NCBI RefSeq assembly: GCF_019977355.1
Contig: NZ_AP024655.1
Span: forward strand, 3,658,001 to 3,722,000
Origin: Arthrobacter sp. NicSoilB8
GTDB lineage: Bacteria; Actinomycetota; Actinomycetes; Actinomycetales; Micrococcaceae
Direction of reading: 5' to 3'
Length of the DNA: 64,000 nucleotides
The translations under genes and the position numbers were made by a program. The notes beneath the pieces are model-generated. The model saw nothing but the letters and a program-made list of their open reading frames with translations. It was not told the origin of the DNA and did no database searches. Shown here in pieces: positions 7,806 through 16,530 of the stretch; position 1 is the first letter of the stretch; each line of letters begins with the position of its first letter.

Positions 7806-9259
7806 TGAACCTCACGAAGCGTTTTGAATCTCTTCGGGGCGGCGGCGGTGGCGACACCGAGGCTGCGACGAATCCGGTTGTTGCAAGCGGACCCTGGTCG
7901 GCTGCACCGGCGTTGGCGGCAGAGTCACCGTCTATGGCACCCGAGCCGAAGGTCCTCGGCACAGATGCCAACGAAGCCTTGACCGCCGTCAAAGATCGGG
8001 CGGGCACCGCGCTGTACGAACGCATGGGTAGCCGGATCACGGATGCGTCCCTGGACGAGGCCGAGCTGCAAAGCTATGTCAAGGACGAGCTCCGGGCCAT
8101 CGTGGACGAAGATGAAATTCCGCTGACTGCCCCTGAACGGCACCGTCTCGTACAGGAGATTATGGACGATGTCCTGGGGCTCGGACCGCTCCAGAAGTTC
8201 CTGAATGAGACGGCCGTTACGGAAATCATGGTCAATGGGCCGGACAAGGTCTACGTGGAACGTGGCGGGAGGCTGTACCTCACGAACTCCCGCTTCAGTT
8301 CGGAAGACCACCTGCGCCGGATCATTGAACGTATCGTCACCAAGGTCGGGCGGCGTATCGATGAGTCGTCCCCCATGGTTGATGCCCGTCTGACCGACGG
8401 TTCGCGCGTCAACGCGATCATTCCCCCGCTTGCAGTGAACGGGGCATCGCTGACAATTCGCAAGTTCGGGCAGACACCGTTGACGGTCGACAATCTGATC
8501 ACGTTCGGAACCCTGACACCGGAGATGGCCGAGCTCCTGCACGCTTGTGTGCAGGCCCGGCTGAACATTCTGGTCTCCGGCGGTACCGGCACCGGAAAGA
8601 CGACTCTGCTCAATGTTCTCTCGTCCTTCCTGCCGGCCGACGAGCGGATTGTCACCATCGAGGATGCCGTGGAACTCCAGCTGCAGCAGGAGCACGTTGT
8701 GCGGCTGGAGAGTCGGCCGCGCAACATTGAAGGCAAAGGCGAGATCTCCATCCGCGACCTGGTCCGGAATTCGCTTCGTATGCGGCCCGACCGGATTGTC
8801 ATTGGTGAAGTCCGCGGCGGCGAATCCCTCGATATGCTGCAGGCGATGAACACCGGACACGATGGCTCAATTTCCACCGTGCACGCCAACTCTCCCCGCG
8901 ATGCTATCGCGCGGCTCGAGACTTTGGTGCTTATGGCGGGAATGGACTTGCCGCTGCGGGCAATTCGCGAACAGATTGCATCGGCCATAAACCTCATTGT
9001 GCATATTTCGCGACTCAGGGACGGGACGCGCCGCATCACCCACGTCACCGAGGTTCAGGGAATGGAGGGCGATATCGTCACCCTGCAGGACGCGTTCACG
9101 TTCGACTACAGCGCCGGCCTTGATGCCAACGGACGGTTCCTCGGCCGCCCCACTGCCACCGGCGTCCGGCCTCGCTTTGCCGACCATTTTGCCGAGCTGG
9201 GCATCCAGCTCTCCCCCGCCGTATTCGGCGGCCTGCACATGGGCGGTGGACACCGGTGA
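7805..9259 (+). CDS. cpaF: Tad secretion ATPase (TadA/CpaF), locus 1
   Basis: The 484-residue cytoplasmic ATPase belongs to the type II/IV secretion superfamily. The N-terminal 100 residues are variable; then come the N-terminal all-beta-containing domain (TEIMVNGPDKVYVERGG) and the motor domain with Walker A GGTGTGKTT at 259-267, an acidic box around VTIEDAVELQ, Walker B RIVIGEVRGGE and a histidine box GHDGSISTVHANSP. All catalytic motifs are intact. It powers Flp assembly and, in some species, retraction. It is coupled by overlaps to cpaE and tadB. Confidence 0.95.
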   Translation: MNLTKRFESLRGGGGGDTEAATNPVVASGPWSAAPALAAESPSMAPEPKVLGTDANEALTAVKDRAGTALYERMGSRITDASLDEAELQSYVKDELRAIVDEDEIPLTAPERHRLVQEIMDDVLGLGPLQKFLNETAVTEIMVNGPDKVYVERGGRLYLTNSRFSSEDHLRRIIERIVTKVGRRIDESSPMVDARLTDGSRVNAIIPPLAVNGASLTIRKFGQTPLTVDNLITFGTLTPEMAELLHACVQARLNILVSGGTGTGKTTLLNVLSSFLPADERIVTIEDAVELQLQQEHVVRLESRPRNIEGKGEISIRDLVRNSLRMRPDRIVIGEVRGGESLDMLQAMNTGHDGSISTVHANSPRDAIARLETLVLMAGMDLPLRAIREQIASAINLIVHISRLRDGTRRITHVTEVQGMEGDIVTLQDAFTFDYSAGLDANGRFLGRPTATGVRPRFADHFAELGIQLSPAVFGGLHMGGGHR

Positions 9260-10203
9260 CCGCCACAAGCCCCATTTTTTTCGCCTTGGGCATCGGCCTT
9301 TGCCTCGTGGCACTCGGCATCCTCCTGTTTTCCACCCTGGGCATGGGCAAAGCCGGAATTGCGTTGTCCAGACGGAGGCCCGGAGTCAAGGAAGAAACCT
9401 CCCTTCTGACCCGGGTGACGGACCACGCAGTGACCTTCGTGGACCGGAACGTCAGCAAGAATGCCCGCTTCGGTACGAGGGAATCGCTCGAGCAGGCAGG
9501 ACTGAAGCTCCGCCAGGCTGACTTCATCCTCTTGGTTTGCTGCATCGGTGTCACGGCGAGCCTTGTCGGGTTCATTCTGGGCGGTGTCCTCATGGGTCTG
9601 CTGTTCCTCATCGTCACTCCGTTGCTTGCGATGGTTGTCCTGAGGATTCTCGCCAGCCGCAGACGCGCGAAATTTGAGGATCAGCTGGGGGATACGTTGC
9701 AGATGCTTGCCGGCGGATTGCGGGCCGGGCACAGCCTTCTGCGGTCGGTGGACGCGGTTGCCCAGGAGGCAGAATCCCCAACGTCCGAGGAATTCGCCCG
9801 GCTGGTCAACGAAACACGCCTCGGGCGGGATTTGAAGGACTCGATGCTCGATGCCGCCAAACGCCTCAAGAGCGACGACTTCGACTGGACCGGGCAGGCC
9901 ATAGAAATCCACCGTGAGGTGGGCGGAGACCTGGCGGAAGTCCTGGACCACGTGGGAGAAACCATCCGGGAACGCTCTGAGATCAAGGGACAGGTCAAGG
10001 CTCTGAGCGCCGAGGGGAAACTCTCTGCCTACATCCTGATCGCCCTGCCCGTTGGCATGTTCTTGTATCTCAGTGCAGCGAGCCCAACCTACATGGCCGT
10101 TCTGTACTCGAATTTCATCGGCTGGGTAATGGTGGGCATGTCCGTGGTGCTGCTGGCCCTCGGCTCCTGGTGGCTCAGCCGCGTCGTAAAGATCAAGTTC
10201 TAG
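9256..10203 (+). CDS. tadB: Tad platform protein TadB, locus 1
   Basis: The start at GTG 9256 overlaps cpaF by four bases (GTGA). The 315-residue membrane protein carries a T2SSF (GspF-like) domain: LGDTLQMLAGGLRAGHSLLRSVDAVAQEA and later DLAEVLDHVGETIRERSEIKGQVKALSAEGK, flanked by an N-terminal helix, a helix pair around 90-130 and C-terminal helices. TadB and TadC together form the inner-membrane platform turned by the ATPase. Confidence 0.92.
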   Translation: MTATSPIFFALGIGLCLVALGILLFSTLGMGKAGIALSRRRPGVKEETSLLTRVTDHAVTFVDRNVSKNARFGTRESLEQAGLKLRQADFILLVCCIGVTASLVGFILGGVLMGLLFLIVTPLLAMVVLRILASRRRAKFEDQLGDTLQMLAGGLRAGHSLLRSVDAVAQEAESPTSEEFARLVNETRLGRDLKDSMLDAAKRLKSDDFDWTGQAIEIHREVGGDLAEVLDHVGETIRERSEIKGQVKALSAEGKLSAYILIALPVGMFLYLSAASPTYMAVLYSNFIGWVMVGMSVVLLALGSWWLSRVVKIKF

Positions 10204-10213
10204 GAGGCTCGTT

Positions 10214-11104
10214 GTGAGTGTAATGGCGTGGTTATTGGTCGGACTCATCATCGTTCCGATTTCGGCAATGATCTTTTCACTGATCGCAGTCGACCGCGGC
10301 GGCCTGGCTGCGGTTCGAGGGAACCTGGGCCGCGGGCTTCGTTTGGCGCAGGAAAGCGCCCCGTCCGCAGAGTCGCGCGGACCGGCGGCACTCGGCGTCC
10401 GGATGACTCCCAGGGGCTACGCAGGGTGGCTGGATAAACTGCTTGCCAAGGCAGGACGGCCTGCCGGTATGCCCCTCGAACGTCTGCTCATTGCGAAGCC
10501 GGCCCTCGCCTTGGTGGCGGCATTCATCAGCATGCTGTTCCTGGCAAAGTCTCCGACCGGCATCCTTCTCTTGTTAGTGCTTCTCCTGCCGGTGCTCGCC
10601 TATTTCGTTCCGGACATTCTGATCCATGGCCGCGGAGCCGAGCGCCAGAAGGCCATCGAGATGGAACTGCCCAACACTCTCGACCAGATGCTGATTTCGG
10701 TCGAGGCAGGCTTGGGATTCGAAGCGGCGATGGCACGCGCGGGCCAAAACGGAACGGGCCCGCTGGCGCAAGAACTCGTTCGCACGCTCCAGGATATGCA
10801 GGTCGGCCGAAGCCGCAAAGATTCCTATCTGGCCATGGCCGAAAGGTCCGATGTTCCGGACTTGCGGAGCTTTGTTCGGTCCGTGGTGCAAGCAGACACA
10901 TACGGAATTGCGCTGGCAGGCGTCCTCCGCACCCAGGCGAAGCAGATGCGGGTCAAGCGGCGGCAGCGTGCCGAGGAAAAGGCGATGAAACTGCCCGTCA
11001 AGGTTCTTTTCCCCCTCATGTTCTGCATCCTGCCAGTGCTGTTCATCGTTGTCATAGGTCCCGCAGCCATCAATGTGATGAACAACTACATCGGGGCGTT
11101 CTAA
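10214..11104 (+). CDS. tadC: Tad platform protein TadC, locus 1
   Basis: The start at GTG 10214 follows AGGAGG with a short spacer. The 296-residue protein has an N-terminal helix, a paired membrane region around 90-125, a T2SSF domain (NTLDQMLISVEAGLGFEAAMARAG, LVRTLQDMQVGRSRKDSYLAMAER) and a C-terminal helix in KLPVKVLFPLMFCILPVLFIVVIGP. It is the last gene of the first locus and is followed by a hairpin. Confidence 0.92.
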   Translation: MSVMAWLLVGLIIVPISAMIFSLIAVDRGGLAAVRGNLGRGLRLAQESAPSAESRGPAALGVRMTPRGYAGWLDKLLAKAGRPAGMPLERLLIAKPALALVAAFISMLFLAKSPTGILLLLVLLLPVLAYFVPDILIHGRGAERQKAIEMELPNTLDQMLISVEAGLGFEAAMARAGQNGTGPLAQELVRTLQDMQVGRSRKDSYLAMAERSDVPDLRSFVRSVVQADTYGIALAGVLRTQAKQMRVKRRQRAEEKAMKLPVKVLFPLMFCILPVLFIVVIGPAAINVMNNYIGAF

Positions 11105-11148
11105 CCCCCGACACCCCGCCCGCTACACAGGGCGCATTCCCATAGACA

Positions 11149-11181
11149 GGACCCCCTTGGCACCCAGAGCCGAGGGGGTCC
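11149..11181 (+). terminator. Hairpin ending Tad locus 1
   Basis: The arms 11149-11160 and 11170-11181 pair over 12 bp with one wobble, around a 9-base loop, 45 bases after tadC. No T-run follows, so termination may be partial. Confidence 0.6.
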
Positions 11182-11206
11182 GTCATGCGTCCGGGCTTCC
11201 GTATCC

Positions 11207-11261
11207 GCAGTTCAGGCGCAGAATCCGCGCAGAAAATGTGCAGAATATGTGCAGTTTGGGA
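11207..11261 (+). promoter_or_regulatory. Five GCAG repeats at exact 11-bp spacing upstream of Tad locus 2
   Basis: GCAG occurs at 11207, 11218, 11229, 11240 and 11251, always 11 bases apart, and in each repeat the next two bases are A or T. One helical turn per repeat puts all copies on one face of the DNA. OmpR/PhoB-family regulators are known to bind head-to-tail repeats with 11-bp period. The array ends a few bases before a candidate -35 element, the place expected for an activator. Confidence 0.6.
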
Positions 11262-11265
11262 AGCC

Positions 11266-11296
11266 TTAGCACAGGATGTGGCAAGCAGCGTAACTT
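11266..11296 (+). promoter_or_regulatory. Candidate promoter of Tad locus 2
   Basis: TTAGCA (11266-11271), 19 bases, then TAACTT (11291-11296) is a weak but plausible sigma-70-type pair. The long spacer and poor match fit a promoter that needs an activator bound to the adjacent repeats. An alternative -35, TTGACG at 11297-11302, has no good -10 partner. Confidence 0.3.
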
Positions 11297-11372
11297 TTGA
11301 CGAATCGCGTTGCTAGCTTTCTGGCAGAGCTGGCGACTGGCCAGCTTACCGTCGCTCGCTCAGGAGTCTCAC

Positions 11373-11582
11373 ATGCTTTCACTTATTGCAACCCTTCAGA
11401 CCCTCGGCTTCGCCGCTAAGGACCGCCTTCGCAGCGAGAAAGGCGCAACCGCTGTCGAGTACGGCATCATGGTCGCCCTCATCGCCGTCGTCATCATCGT
11501 CGCCGTCACTACCTTGGGCGGCCAGATCAACACAGCCTTTACGTCCATCGTTGACGGACTGAAGCCCAAAGTGGCGCCGTAG
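11373..11582 (+). CDS. flp: Flp-type pilin, locus 2
   Basis: ATG 11373 is chosen because CAGGAG lies eight bases before it; the frame is open to 11310 but that start has no ribosome-binding site. The 69-residue prepilin has leader ...RSEKG, then ATAVEYGIMVALIAVVIIVAV, the Flp core with Glu5. It closely resembles locus 1 copy A (same AKDRL-SEKG leader end and QINTAFT after the helix) and ends in a slightly longer tail GLKPKVAP. It is followed by a very stable hairpin. Confidence 0.93.
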   Translation: MLSLIATLQTLGFAAKDRLRSEKGATAVEYGIMVALIAVVIIVAVTTLGGQINTAFTSIVDGLKPKVAP

Positions 11583-11604
11583 CCAATCACACCAGCGCAA
11601 GGAC

Positions 11605-11652
11605 CACGGGCGGTGCGGTGAAAGGCGGGAGCCTTTCACCGCACCGCCCGTG
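11605..11652 (+). terminator. 22-bp perfect hairpin after the locus 2 pilin
   Basis: The arms 11605-11626 and 11631-11652 are perfectly complementary around the tetraloop GGGA. There is no T-run, so it may act as an mRNA 3' stabiliser or processing barrier rather than a classical terminator. It stands in the same place as the attenuator of locus 1. Confidence 0.75.
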
Positions 11653-11718
11653 ACTTTCCAGACCTGGCGCATGGTCCAGGACTGGCTAAAGATTCCACAA
11701 GAAGAAGGGTCCCAACCC

Positions 11719-12111
11719 ATGCGTGAGCGCTCGGAGCGCGGGGCCGTGGCCGTTGAGTTCGCTCTCCTGGCGCCGGTCCTGATTCTGCTGCTATTTGGCA
11801 TCACGGAATTCGGCCGGGCCTATAACGTGCAGATTTCACTGTCCAATGCGGCGCGCGAAGGCGCGCGCGTCATGGCAATCAGCAATGACCCTACTGCTGC
11901 CCGAAGTGCCGTCCGGGGTGCGCTCGGAACGCTGGTGCCGGTTCTGCCCGATGAAAAAATTGTATTCACGGCGTCCGCCCCCGCCGGCGCCAAGACCTGC
12001 TCGGCTGGAGCTCAGATGTCCGTAACGGTCGGCTATACGCTCAGCTCGATGACCGGCATTGCGGGCCCCTTTGCCATGCAGGGCCAAGGAGCCATGCTGT
12101 GCGGGGGCTAG
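11719..12111 (+). CDS. tadE: TadE-like pseudopilin, locus 2
   Basis: ATG 11719 is preferred, with AGAAGGG upstream; an earlier in-frame GTG at 11650 lies inside the hairpin arm. The 130-residue protein starts with a short charged segment, then RGAVAVEFALLAPVLILLLFGITEFGRAYNVQISLSNAAREGAR, the TadE motif and helix. The external domain again has a pair of cysteines (KTCSAG and MLCGG). The core is clearly homologous to the locus 1 protein but the external part has diverged. Confidence 0.88.
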   Translation: MRERSERGAVAVEFALLAPVLILLLFGITEFGRAYNVQISLSNAAREGARVMAISNDPTAARSAVRGALGTLVPVLPDEKIVFTASAPAGAKTCSAGAQMSVTVGYTLSSMTGIAGPFAMQGQGAMLCGG

Positions 12112-13073
12112 GCCGCCGGGGCACCCGTGAGCGTGGCGCGATCAGCGTGATCGTCGCCATTGTGATGGTGTGCCTGCTGGGCTTCGCCGCCCTGGCCGTT
12201 GATGTCGGGGTACTTTACGCCGAGCGGGCCCAACTGCAGAACAGCTCGGACGCGGTGGCACTGATGGTGGCCCAGAAGTGCGCCAAGAGTGTCAGTGATC
12301 CGGAATGCTCCGCCACATGGCCGCGCCCCACAGATCTCGCCGCCAAATTGGCCAACGGCAATGCCGCGGACGGCATGACCAACATCAAATCCATCGCCCT
12401 CGACAAGACCAAGGGGACTGTCTCGGTAGGCTCCGGGGCAAAGGAGACCGGAAGCCCCGCCAACAGCATTTCGCTGTTCTTCGCAAGGGCCCTCGGCATT
12501 ACCAGCGCCGAGGTGGGTGCCACCTCACGGGCCCAATGGGGGGCCCCGTCCAAGGGAACGGTGATCGTGCCGTTGGCGATCGCCGAATGCAAATTTTCTC
12601 CGGACCCCACTTTTGTGCAAGTGCTCACTATGGATGTTAACGGATGCGGCGGGATTCCCGGGGGCTTTGGCTGGATCACCGACGGGAAGGACAGCCTTTG
12701 CAGTGTCACGATCAGCGCCGGCGCCTCAAGTGACCCGGGGATCTGGTTCAGCAGCGACACCGGCGCCCCCCGGCCCTCCGTATGCTCATCCGCGGACATC
12801 AGTGTCCTAAAGGATCAAACCGTGCTGCTCCCGCTCTACGCCGTCGCCACGGGAACGGGCTCCGGAGGCAAGTATTACGTCAAGGGGTTTGCCGCCTTCC
12901 ACGTCACCGGCTACCACTTTGCCAGCGACAGCTGGAGTTCCGGCGGGAATATTGCGAACAAGTCCATCCGCGGATACTTCGTCAAATTTGTTTCCCTGTC
13001 TCAAGCCCTCGAACTCGGCGGCACCGCGGACTACGGTACGTCCGTCGTCCGTCTCAGCATTGGAGCGCCCTAA
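12099..13073 (+). CDS. tadG: TadG-like protein, locus 2
   Basis: The start at GTG 12099 overlaps tadE by 13 bases, exactly as in locus 1. The 324-residue protein has ERGAISVIVAIVMVCLLGFAALAVDVGVLY and QLQNSSDAVALMVAQKCA at the N-terminus (Tad domain) and an exported remainder with the block IPGGFGWI and several cysteines in the same order as in the locus 1 copy. There is no von Willebrand A domain. Confidence 0.82.
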   Translation: MRGLGRRGTRERGAISVIVAIVMVCLLGFAALAVDVGVLYAERAQLQNSSDAVALMVAQKCAKSVSDPECSATWPRPTDLAAKLANGNAADGMTNIKSIALDKTKGTVSVGSGAKETGSPANSISLFFARALGITSAEVGATSRAQWGAPSKGTVIVPLAIAECKFSPDPTFVQVLTMDVNGCGGIPGGFGWITDGKDSLCSVTISAGASSDPGIWFSSDTGAPRPSVCSSADISVLKDQTVLLPLYAVATGTGSGGKYYVKGFAAFHVTGYHFASDSWSSGGNIANKSIRGYFVKFVSLSQALELGGTADYGTSVVRLSIGAP

Positions 13074-13075
13074 GC

Positions 13076-13846
13076 ATGAAGTCCCGACTACTTGCCGGAG
13101 TGGCAGCGGTCGTCCTGGCCATCATCGGCGCCATCCTCGTGGTGTCCTACGCCAGCGGCGCGGACGCGCGGGCTGTGAAAAATCTTGATCCCGTAGACGT
13201 CCTCGTCGTGGCAAAACCCGTGCCGGCAGGCACCTCCGCAGAGAGTCTGTTGCCCTTCCTGACCAGCCAGAAGCTCCCGGGCACGGCTGTGCCCAAGACC
13301 GCGCTGAGCAGTCTGGACGGCCAGGCCGGCAAGGTCACCGCCGTCGGCCTGGTACCGGGCGAGCAGCTCGTTGCGGAGCGTCTGGTCGCCCCGGAAACCA
13401 TCAAGCCCAGCGGCGTTATAGACGTACCGGCGGGCCTGCAGGAAATCTCCTTCCAGCTCGAGCCCCAACGCGTCGTCGGCGGCCAGCTGACGCCCGGCGA
13501 TCACATCGGCATCTTCATCTCGCTGAAGAGCGGCGGCATCGCGGCCAGACCCGACACGGAGACGACGCAACTGACGCTCCACAAAGTCCTGCTGACCGCA
13601 GTGCAGGGCGCCCCGGTTCCCACTGCAACCCCCCAGCCCTCGGATGGAGGCTCTGCGACGGCCCCGGCAGCGGCCCCCTTGGTTCCCGCCGGGCCGCTGA
13701 TCCTCACCGTGGCCGTGAACGATGTGGACGCCAGCAAAATCGTCTATGGCAGCGAGTTCGGCACACTCTGGCTGAGCAAGGAACCGCTCGACGCCGTTGA
13801 CAGCGGCCGCCCTGGAATCATGACGAAACCGGAGGTCTACAAATGA
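13076..13846 (+). CDS. cpaB: CpaB/RcpC-like pilus assembly protein, locus 2
   Basis: The start at ATG 13076 lies two bases after the tadG stop; the frame is open much further upstream but there it runs antiphase through tadG. The 256-residue protein has one N-terminal helix, a SAF-like domain (PVDVLVVAKPVPAGTSAE, LVPGEQL) and EISFQLEPQRVVGGQLTPGD. Compared with locus 1 it has a Pro/Ala-rich insert at about 182-207 (VPTATPQPSDGG...). The stop overlaps the next start by four bases. Confidence 0.86.
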   Translation: MKSRLLAGVAAVVLAIIGAILVVSYASGADARAVKNLDPVDVLVVAKPVPAGTSAESLLPFLTSQKLPGTAVPKTALSSLDGQAGKVTAVGLVPGEQLVAERLVAPETIKPSGVIDVPAGLQEISFQLEPQRVVGGQLTPGDHIGIFISLKSGGIAARPDTETTQLTLHKVLLTAVQGAPVPTATPQPSDGGSATAPAAAPLVPAGPLILTVAVNDVDASKIVYGSEFGTLWLSKEPLDAVDSGRPGIMTKPEVYK

Positions 13847-15036
13847 GCCGCTTCGTGCTGATCACGCCCAATACCGACTTCGACGCGCGGGTTCGCCGGG
13901 CACTGGCCGGCGGGCTCCCCGGCGGCCTGCAGACTTTCGCCTTTGTTGATCCGTCCGATCCCGGTGCATTGTTCATGAACCTCGACCAGGAGCGCCCCGA
14001 GGTGCTGATACTCGGTCCGGACCTGCCGTTCGACGACGCATTGCGGCTGGCCATGGTCTTCGACGTCCAGCTGCCCGAGCTAAGCATTATTTTGGTCAGC
14101 GAACCTGATCCCGACTTTCTCTTGCTGGCCATGCGTGCCGGCATCCGGGATTTCCTCAGCCCGACTGCCGATGCTGCCCAGATCCGGGTCCTGCTGGAAC
14201 GCGCCTGCCAATCTTTTGCCAGCAAATACAGGACCGCAGGCGGTCAACAGCCTGAGGGTTCGAGAGGCCAGGTGATCGGCGTCTTCTCGCCCAAGGGCGG
14301 AGTGGGGAAAACGACGATTGCCACCAACATCGCCATAGGGCTCGGGCAAATCGCGCCCATGAGCGTGGTGATCGTTGACCTGGACCTGCAGTTCGGAGAT
14401 GTGGCCTCGGGTTTGTACCTCCACCCGGAGCACACTGTCACGGACGCCGTCTCTTCCGCAGCGAGCCAGGATTCCCTGGTGCTCAAGGCCTTCCTCACCG
14501 TCCACTCCGGCAACATCTATGCGCTGTGCGCCCCGCAAAGTCCAGTGGAAGCGGACTTCGTCACGCCGGAGCAGGTCACGCGAATGTTGCAGCAATTGGC
14601 GGAACAGTTCCAGTACGTCATCGTGGACACTGCCCCGGGGCTGCCCGAAATAGGTCTGGCTGCAATGGAGCAATGCACGGACATTGTGTGGGTGACGGCC
14701 ATGGATGTTCCCAGCATCCGGGGACTCCGGTCCGGCCTCGAAATCCTTGGCCGGCTGGACGTCCTGCCGGAGACGCGCCACGTGGTCCTCAACATGGCAG
14801 ACTCCAAGGCCGGCCTCAGCGTCCAGGACGTTGAGGCGACCATTGGCGCGCCCGTTGACATCAGCATTCCCCGTTCCAAGGCCGTGGCCTTCTCCACAAA
14901 CCGGGGAATACCGGTGCTCCAGGACGGCCGAAAAGACCCTGCAGTCAAGGGCCTGCGTCAGCTTGTGGAACGGTTCGATCCGGCATGGCGGGCACGGGCG
15001 AAAAAGAAATTGCACCGAAGGGTGGTGGTCCAGTGA
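13843..15036 (+). CDS. cpaE: CpaE/TadZ-like MinD-family ATPase, locus 2
   Basis: The 397 residues match the length of the locus 1 copy. An N-terminal receiver-like domain lacks the phospho-aspartate (VLILGPDL at the third strand). The ATPase domain has Walker A KGGVGKTT at 151-158 and VIVDLDLQFGDVASG. It is highly similar to the locus 1 copy over the ATPase domain and less so over the first 120 residues, which suggests different localisation cues. Confidence 0.9.
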   Translation: MSRFVLITPNTDFDARVRRALAGGLPGGLQTFAFVDPSDPGALFMNLDQERPEVLILGPDLPFDDALRLAMVFDVQLPELSIILVSEPDPDFLLLAMRAGIRDFLSPTADAAQIRVLLERACQSFASKYRTAGGQQPEGSRGQVIGVFSPKGGVGKTTIATNIAIGLGQIAPMSVVIVDLDLQFGDVASGLYLHPEHTVTDAVSSAASQDSLVLKAFLTVHSGNIYALCAPQSPVEADFVTPEQVTRMLQQLAEQFQYVIVDTAPGLPEIGLAAMEQCTDIVWVTAMDVPSIRGLRSGLEILGRLDVLPETRHVVLNMADSKAGLSVQDVEATIGAPVDISIPRSKAVAFSTNRGIPVLQDGRKDPAVKGLRQLVERFDPAWRARAKKKLHRRVVVQ

Positions 15037-16523
15037 AGCTTTCCGAACGGCTTTTGGCCGCTGAGGGTGGGGCCATCCCCGAAATTAAGGCCGCACCCGC
15101 CGGCCGCCGCGCCGCTCACGTCGATTCACACTCGGCTGTGGTTCCCTCAACGTTTGAGCAACCGCGACCCATGCAGGCCGCCCCTGCTTTCGAGGAACAG
15201 CCAGACGCCCTTCGTTCCACTGACCAACAGCCGGTGGACGCCTTTGCTGCCCTGAAGGAACGCGCCGCCACGGCGCTGTTTGAACGGATGGGCGCCCGCT
15301 TCAACGATTCCGCCGTTAAAGAGGAAGACCTCCGTTCGGCCGCACGGGAAGAGCTCATCCGGATCGTCGATGCCGAGCAGGTCCCGCTCTCTGCAGAGGA
15401 GCGCTCACGGCTGGTCCGGGACGTGGCAGACGATGTGCTCGGCTACGGCCCCCTGCAGCGGCTCCTCGACGACCCGGCCGTCACGGAAATCATGGTCAAT
15501 CGGATGGACCAGATTTATGTCGAGCGGCACGGCAAGCTCACGTTTACCGAGTCAAGGTTCAGTTCCGAGGACCACCTTCGCAAGGTCATCGAGCGCATTG
15601 TTTCCAAGGTGGGCCGTCGCATCGACGAGTCGTCGCCCCTCGTCGATGCGCGGCTTGAGGACGGGTCCCGCGTCAATGCCGTCATTCCCCCGCTCGCAGT
15701 GGGGGGTTCATCCCTGACCATCCGAAAATTCAGCAAGGTGCCGCTAACTGTCCGGAACCTCATCGAGTTCGGCACGCTGACGCCCGAGATGGCAGAACTG
15801 CTGGATGCATGCGTGAAGGCCAAGCTCAACATCATCGTTTCTGGCGGTACTGGCACGGGCAAGACCACGCTTCTGAATGTCCTCTCATCATTCCTGCCAT
15901 CAGACGAGCGCATCGTGACGATCGAGGACGCCGTCGAACTCCAGATCCAGCAGCGGCACGTGGTGCGACTGGAGAGCCGGCCACCGAACACGGAAGGCAA
16001 GGGCGAGGTCACCATCCGGGAACTGCTGCGGAACTCCCTGCGCATGCGTCCAGACCGCATCGTGGTGGGTGAGGTCCGTGGTGGCGAATCCCTCGATATG
16101 CTCCAAGCCATGAACACGGGTCACGACGGTTCCTTGTCGACTGTCCACTCGAATTCGCCCCGCGACGCCGTCGCCCGTCTGGAGACTTTGGTGCTGATGG
16201 CCGGCATGGATCTACCGTTGCGCGCCATTCGGGAGCAGATCGCCTCGGCAGTCAACCTCATTGTGCAGATTTCCCGTCTGCGTGACGGCACCCGCCGGAT
16301 CACTCACGTCACTGAGGTCCAGGGCATGGAAGGGGACATCGTCACGCTCCAGGATGCCTTCGTCTTCGACTACTCCGCCGGTGTGGACGCACACGGTCGT
16401 TTTCTCGGCAAGCCAGTGCCCACCGGGATCCGTCCCCGGTTCATTGACCGGTTCGAGGACCTGGGCATCCATGTCTCCCCTAGCGTGTTCGCCGCTCCCC
16501 CGGCTTCGGCCCTGAGACCGTGA
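15033..16523 (+). CDS. cpaF: Tad secretion ATPase (TadA/CpaF), locus 2
   Basis: The start at GTG 15033 overlaps cpaE by four bases; longer in-frame starts lie inside cpaE. The 496-residue protein has a variable N-terminus, then VTEIMVNRMDQIYVERHGK, Walker A GGTGTGKTT at 271-279, VTIEDAVELQ, RIVVGEVRGGE and a GHDGSLSTVHSNSP histidine box. All motor motifs are intact. From about residue 85 onward it is nearly superposable on the locus 1 ATPase. Confidence 0.95.
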   Translation: MKLSERLLAAEGGAIPEIKAAPAGRRAAHVDSHSAVVPSTFEQPRPMQAAPAFEEQPDALRSTDQQPVDAFAALKERAATALFERMGARFNDSAVKEEDLRSAAREELIRIVDAEQVPLSAEERSRLVRDVADDVLGYGPLQRLLDDPAVTEIMVNRMDQIYVERHGKLTFTESRFSSEDHLRKVIERIVSKVGRRIDESSPLVDARLEDGSRVNAVIPPLAVGGSSLTIRKFSKVPLTVRNLIEFGTLTPEMAELLDACVKAKLNIIVSGGTGTGKTTLLNVLSSFLPSDERIVTIEDAVELQIQQRHVVRLESRPPNTEGKGEVTIRELLRNSLRMRPDRIVVGEVRGGESLDMLQAMNTGHDGSLSTVHSNSPRDAVARLETLVLMAGMDLPLRAIREQIASAVNLIVQISRLRDGTRRITHVTEVQGMEGDIVTLQDAFVFDYSAGVDAHGRFLGKPVPTGIRPRFIDRFEDLGIHVSPSVFAAPPASALRP

Positions 16524-16530
16524 GGAGGAC

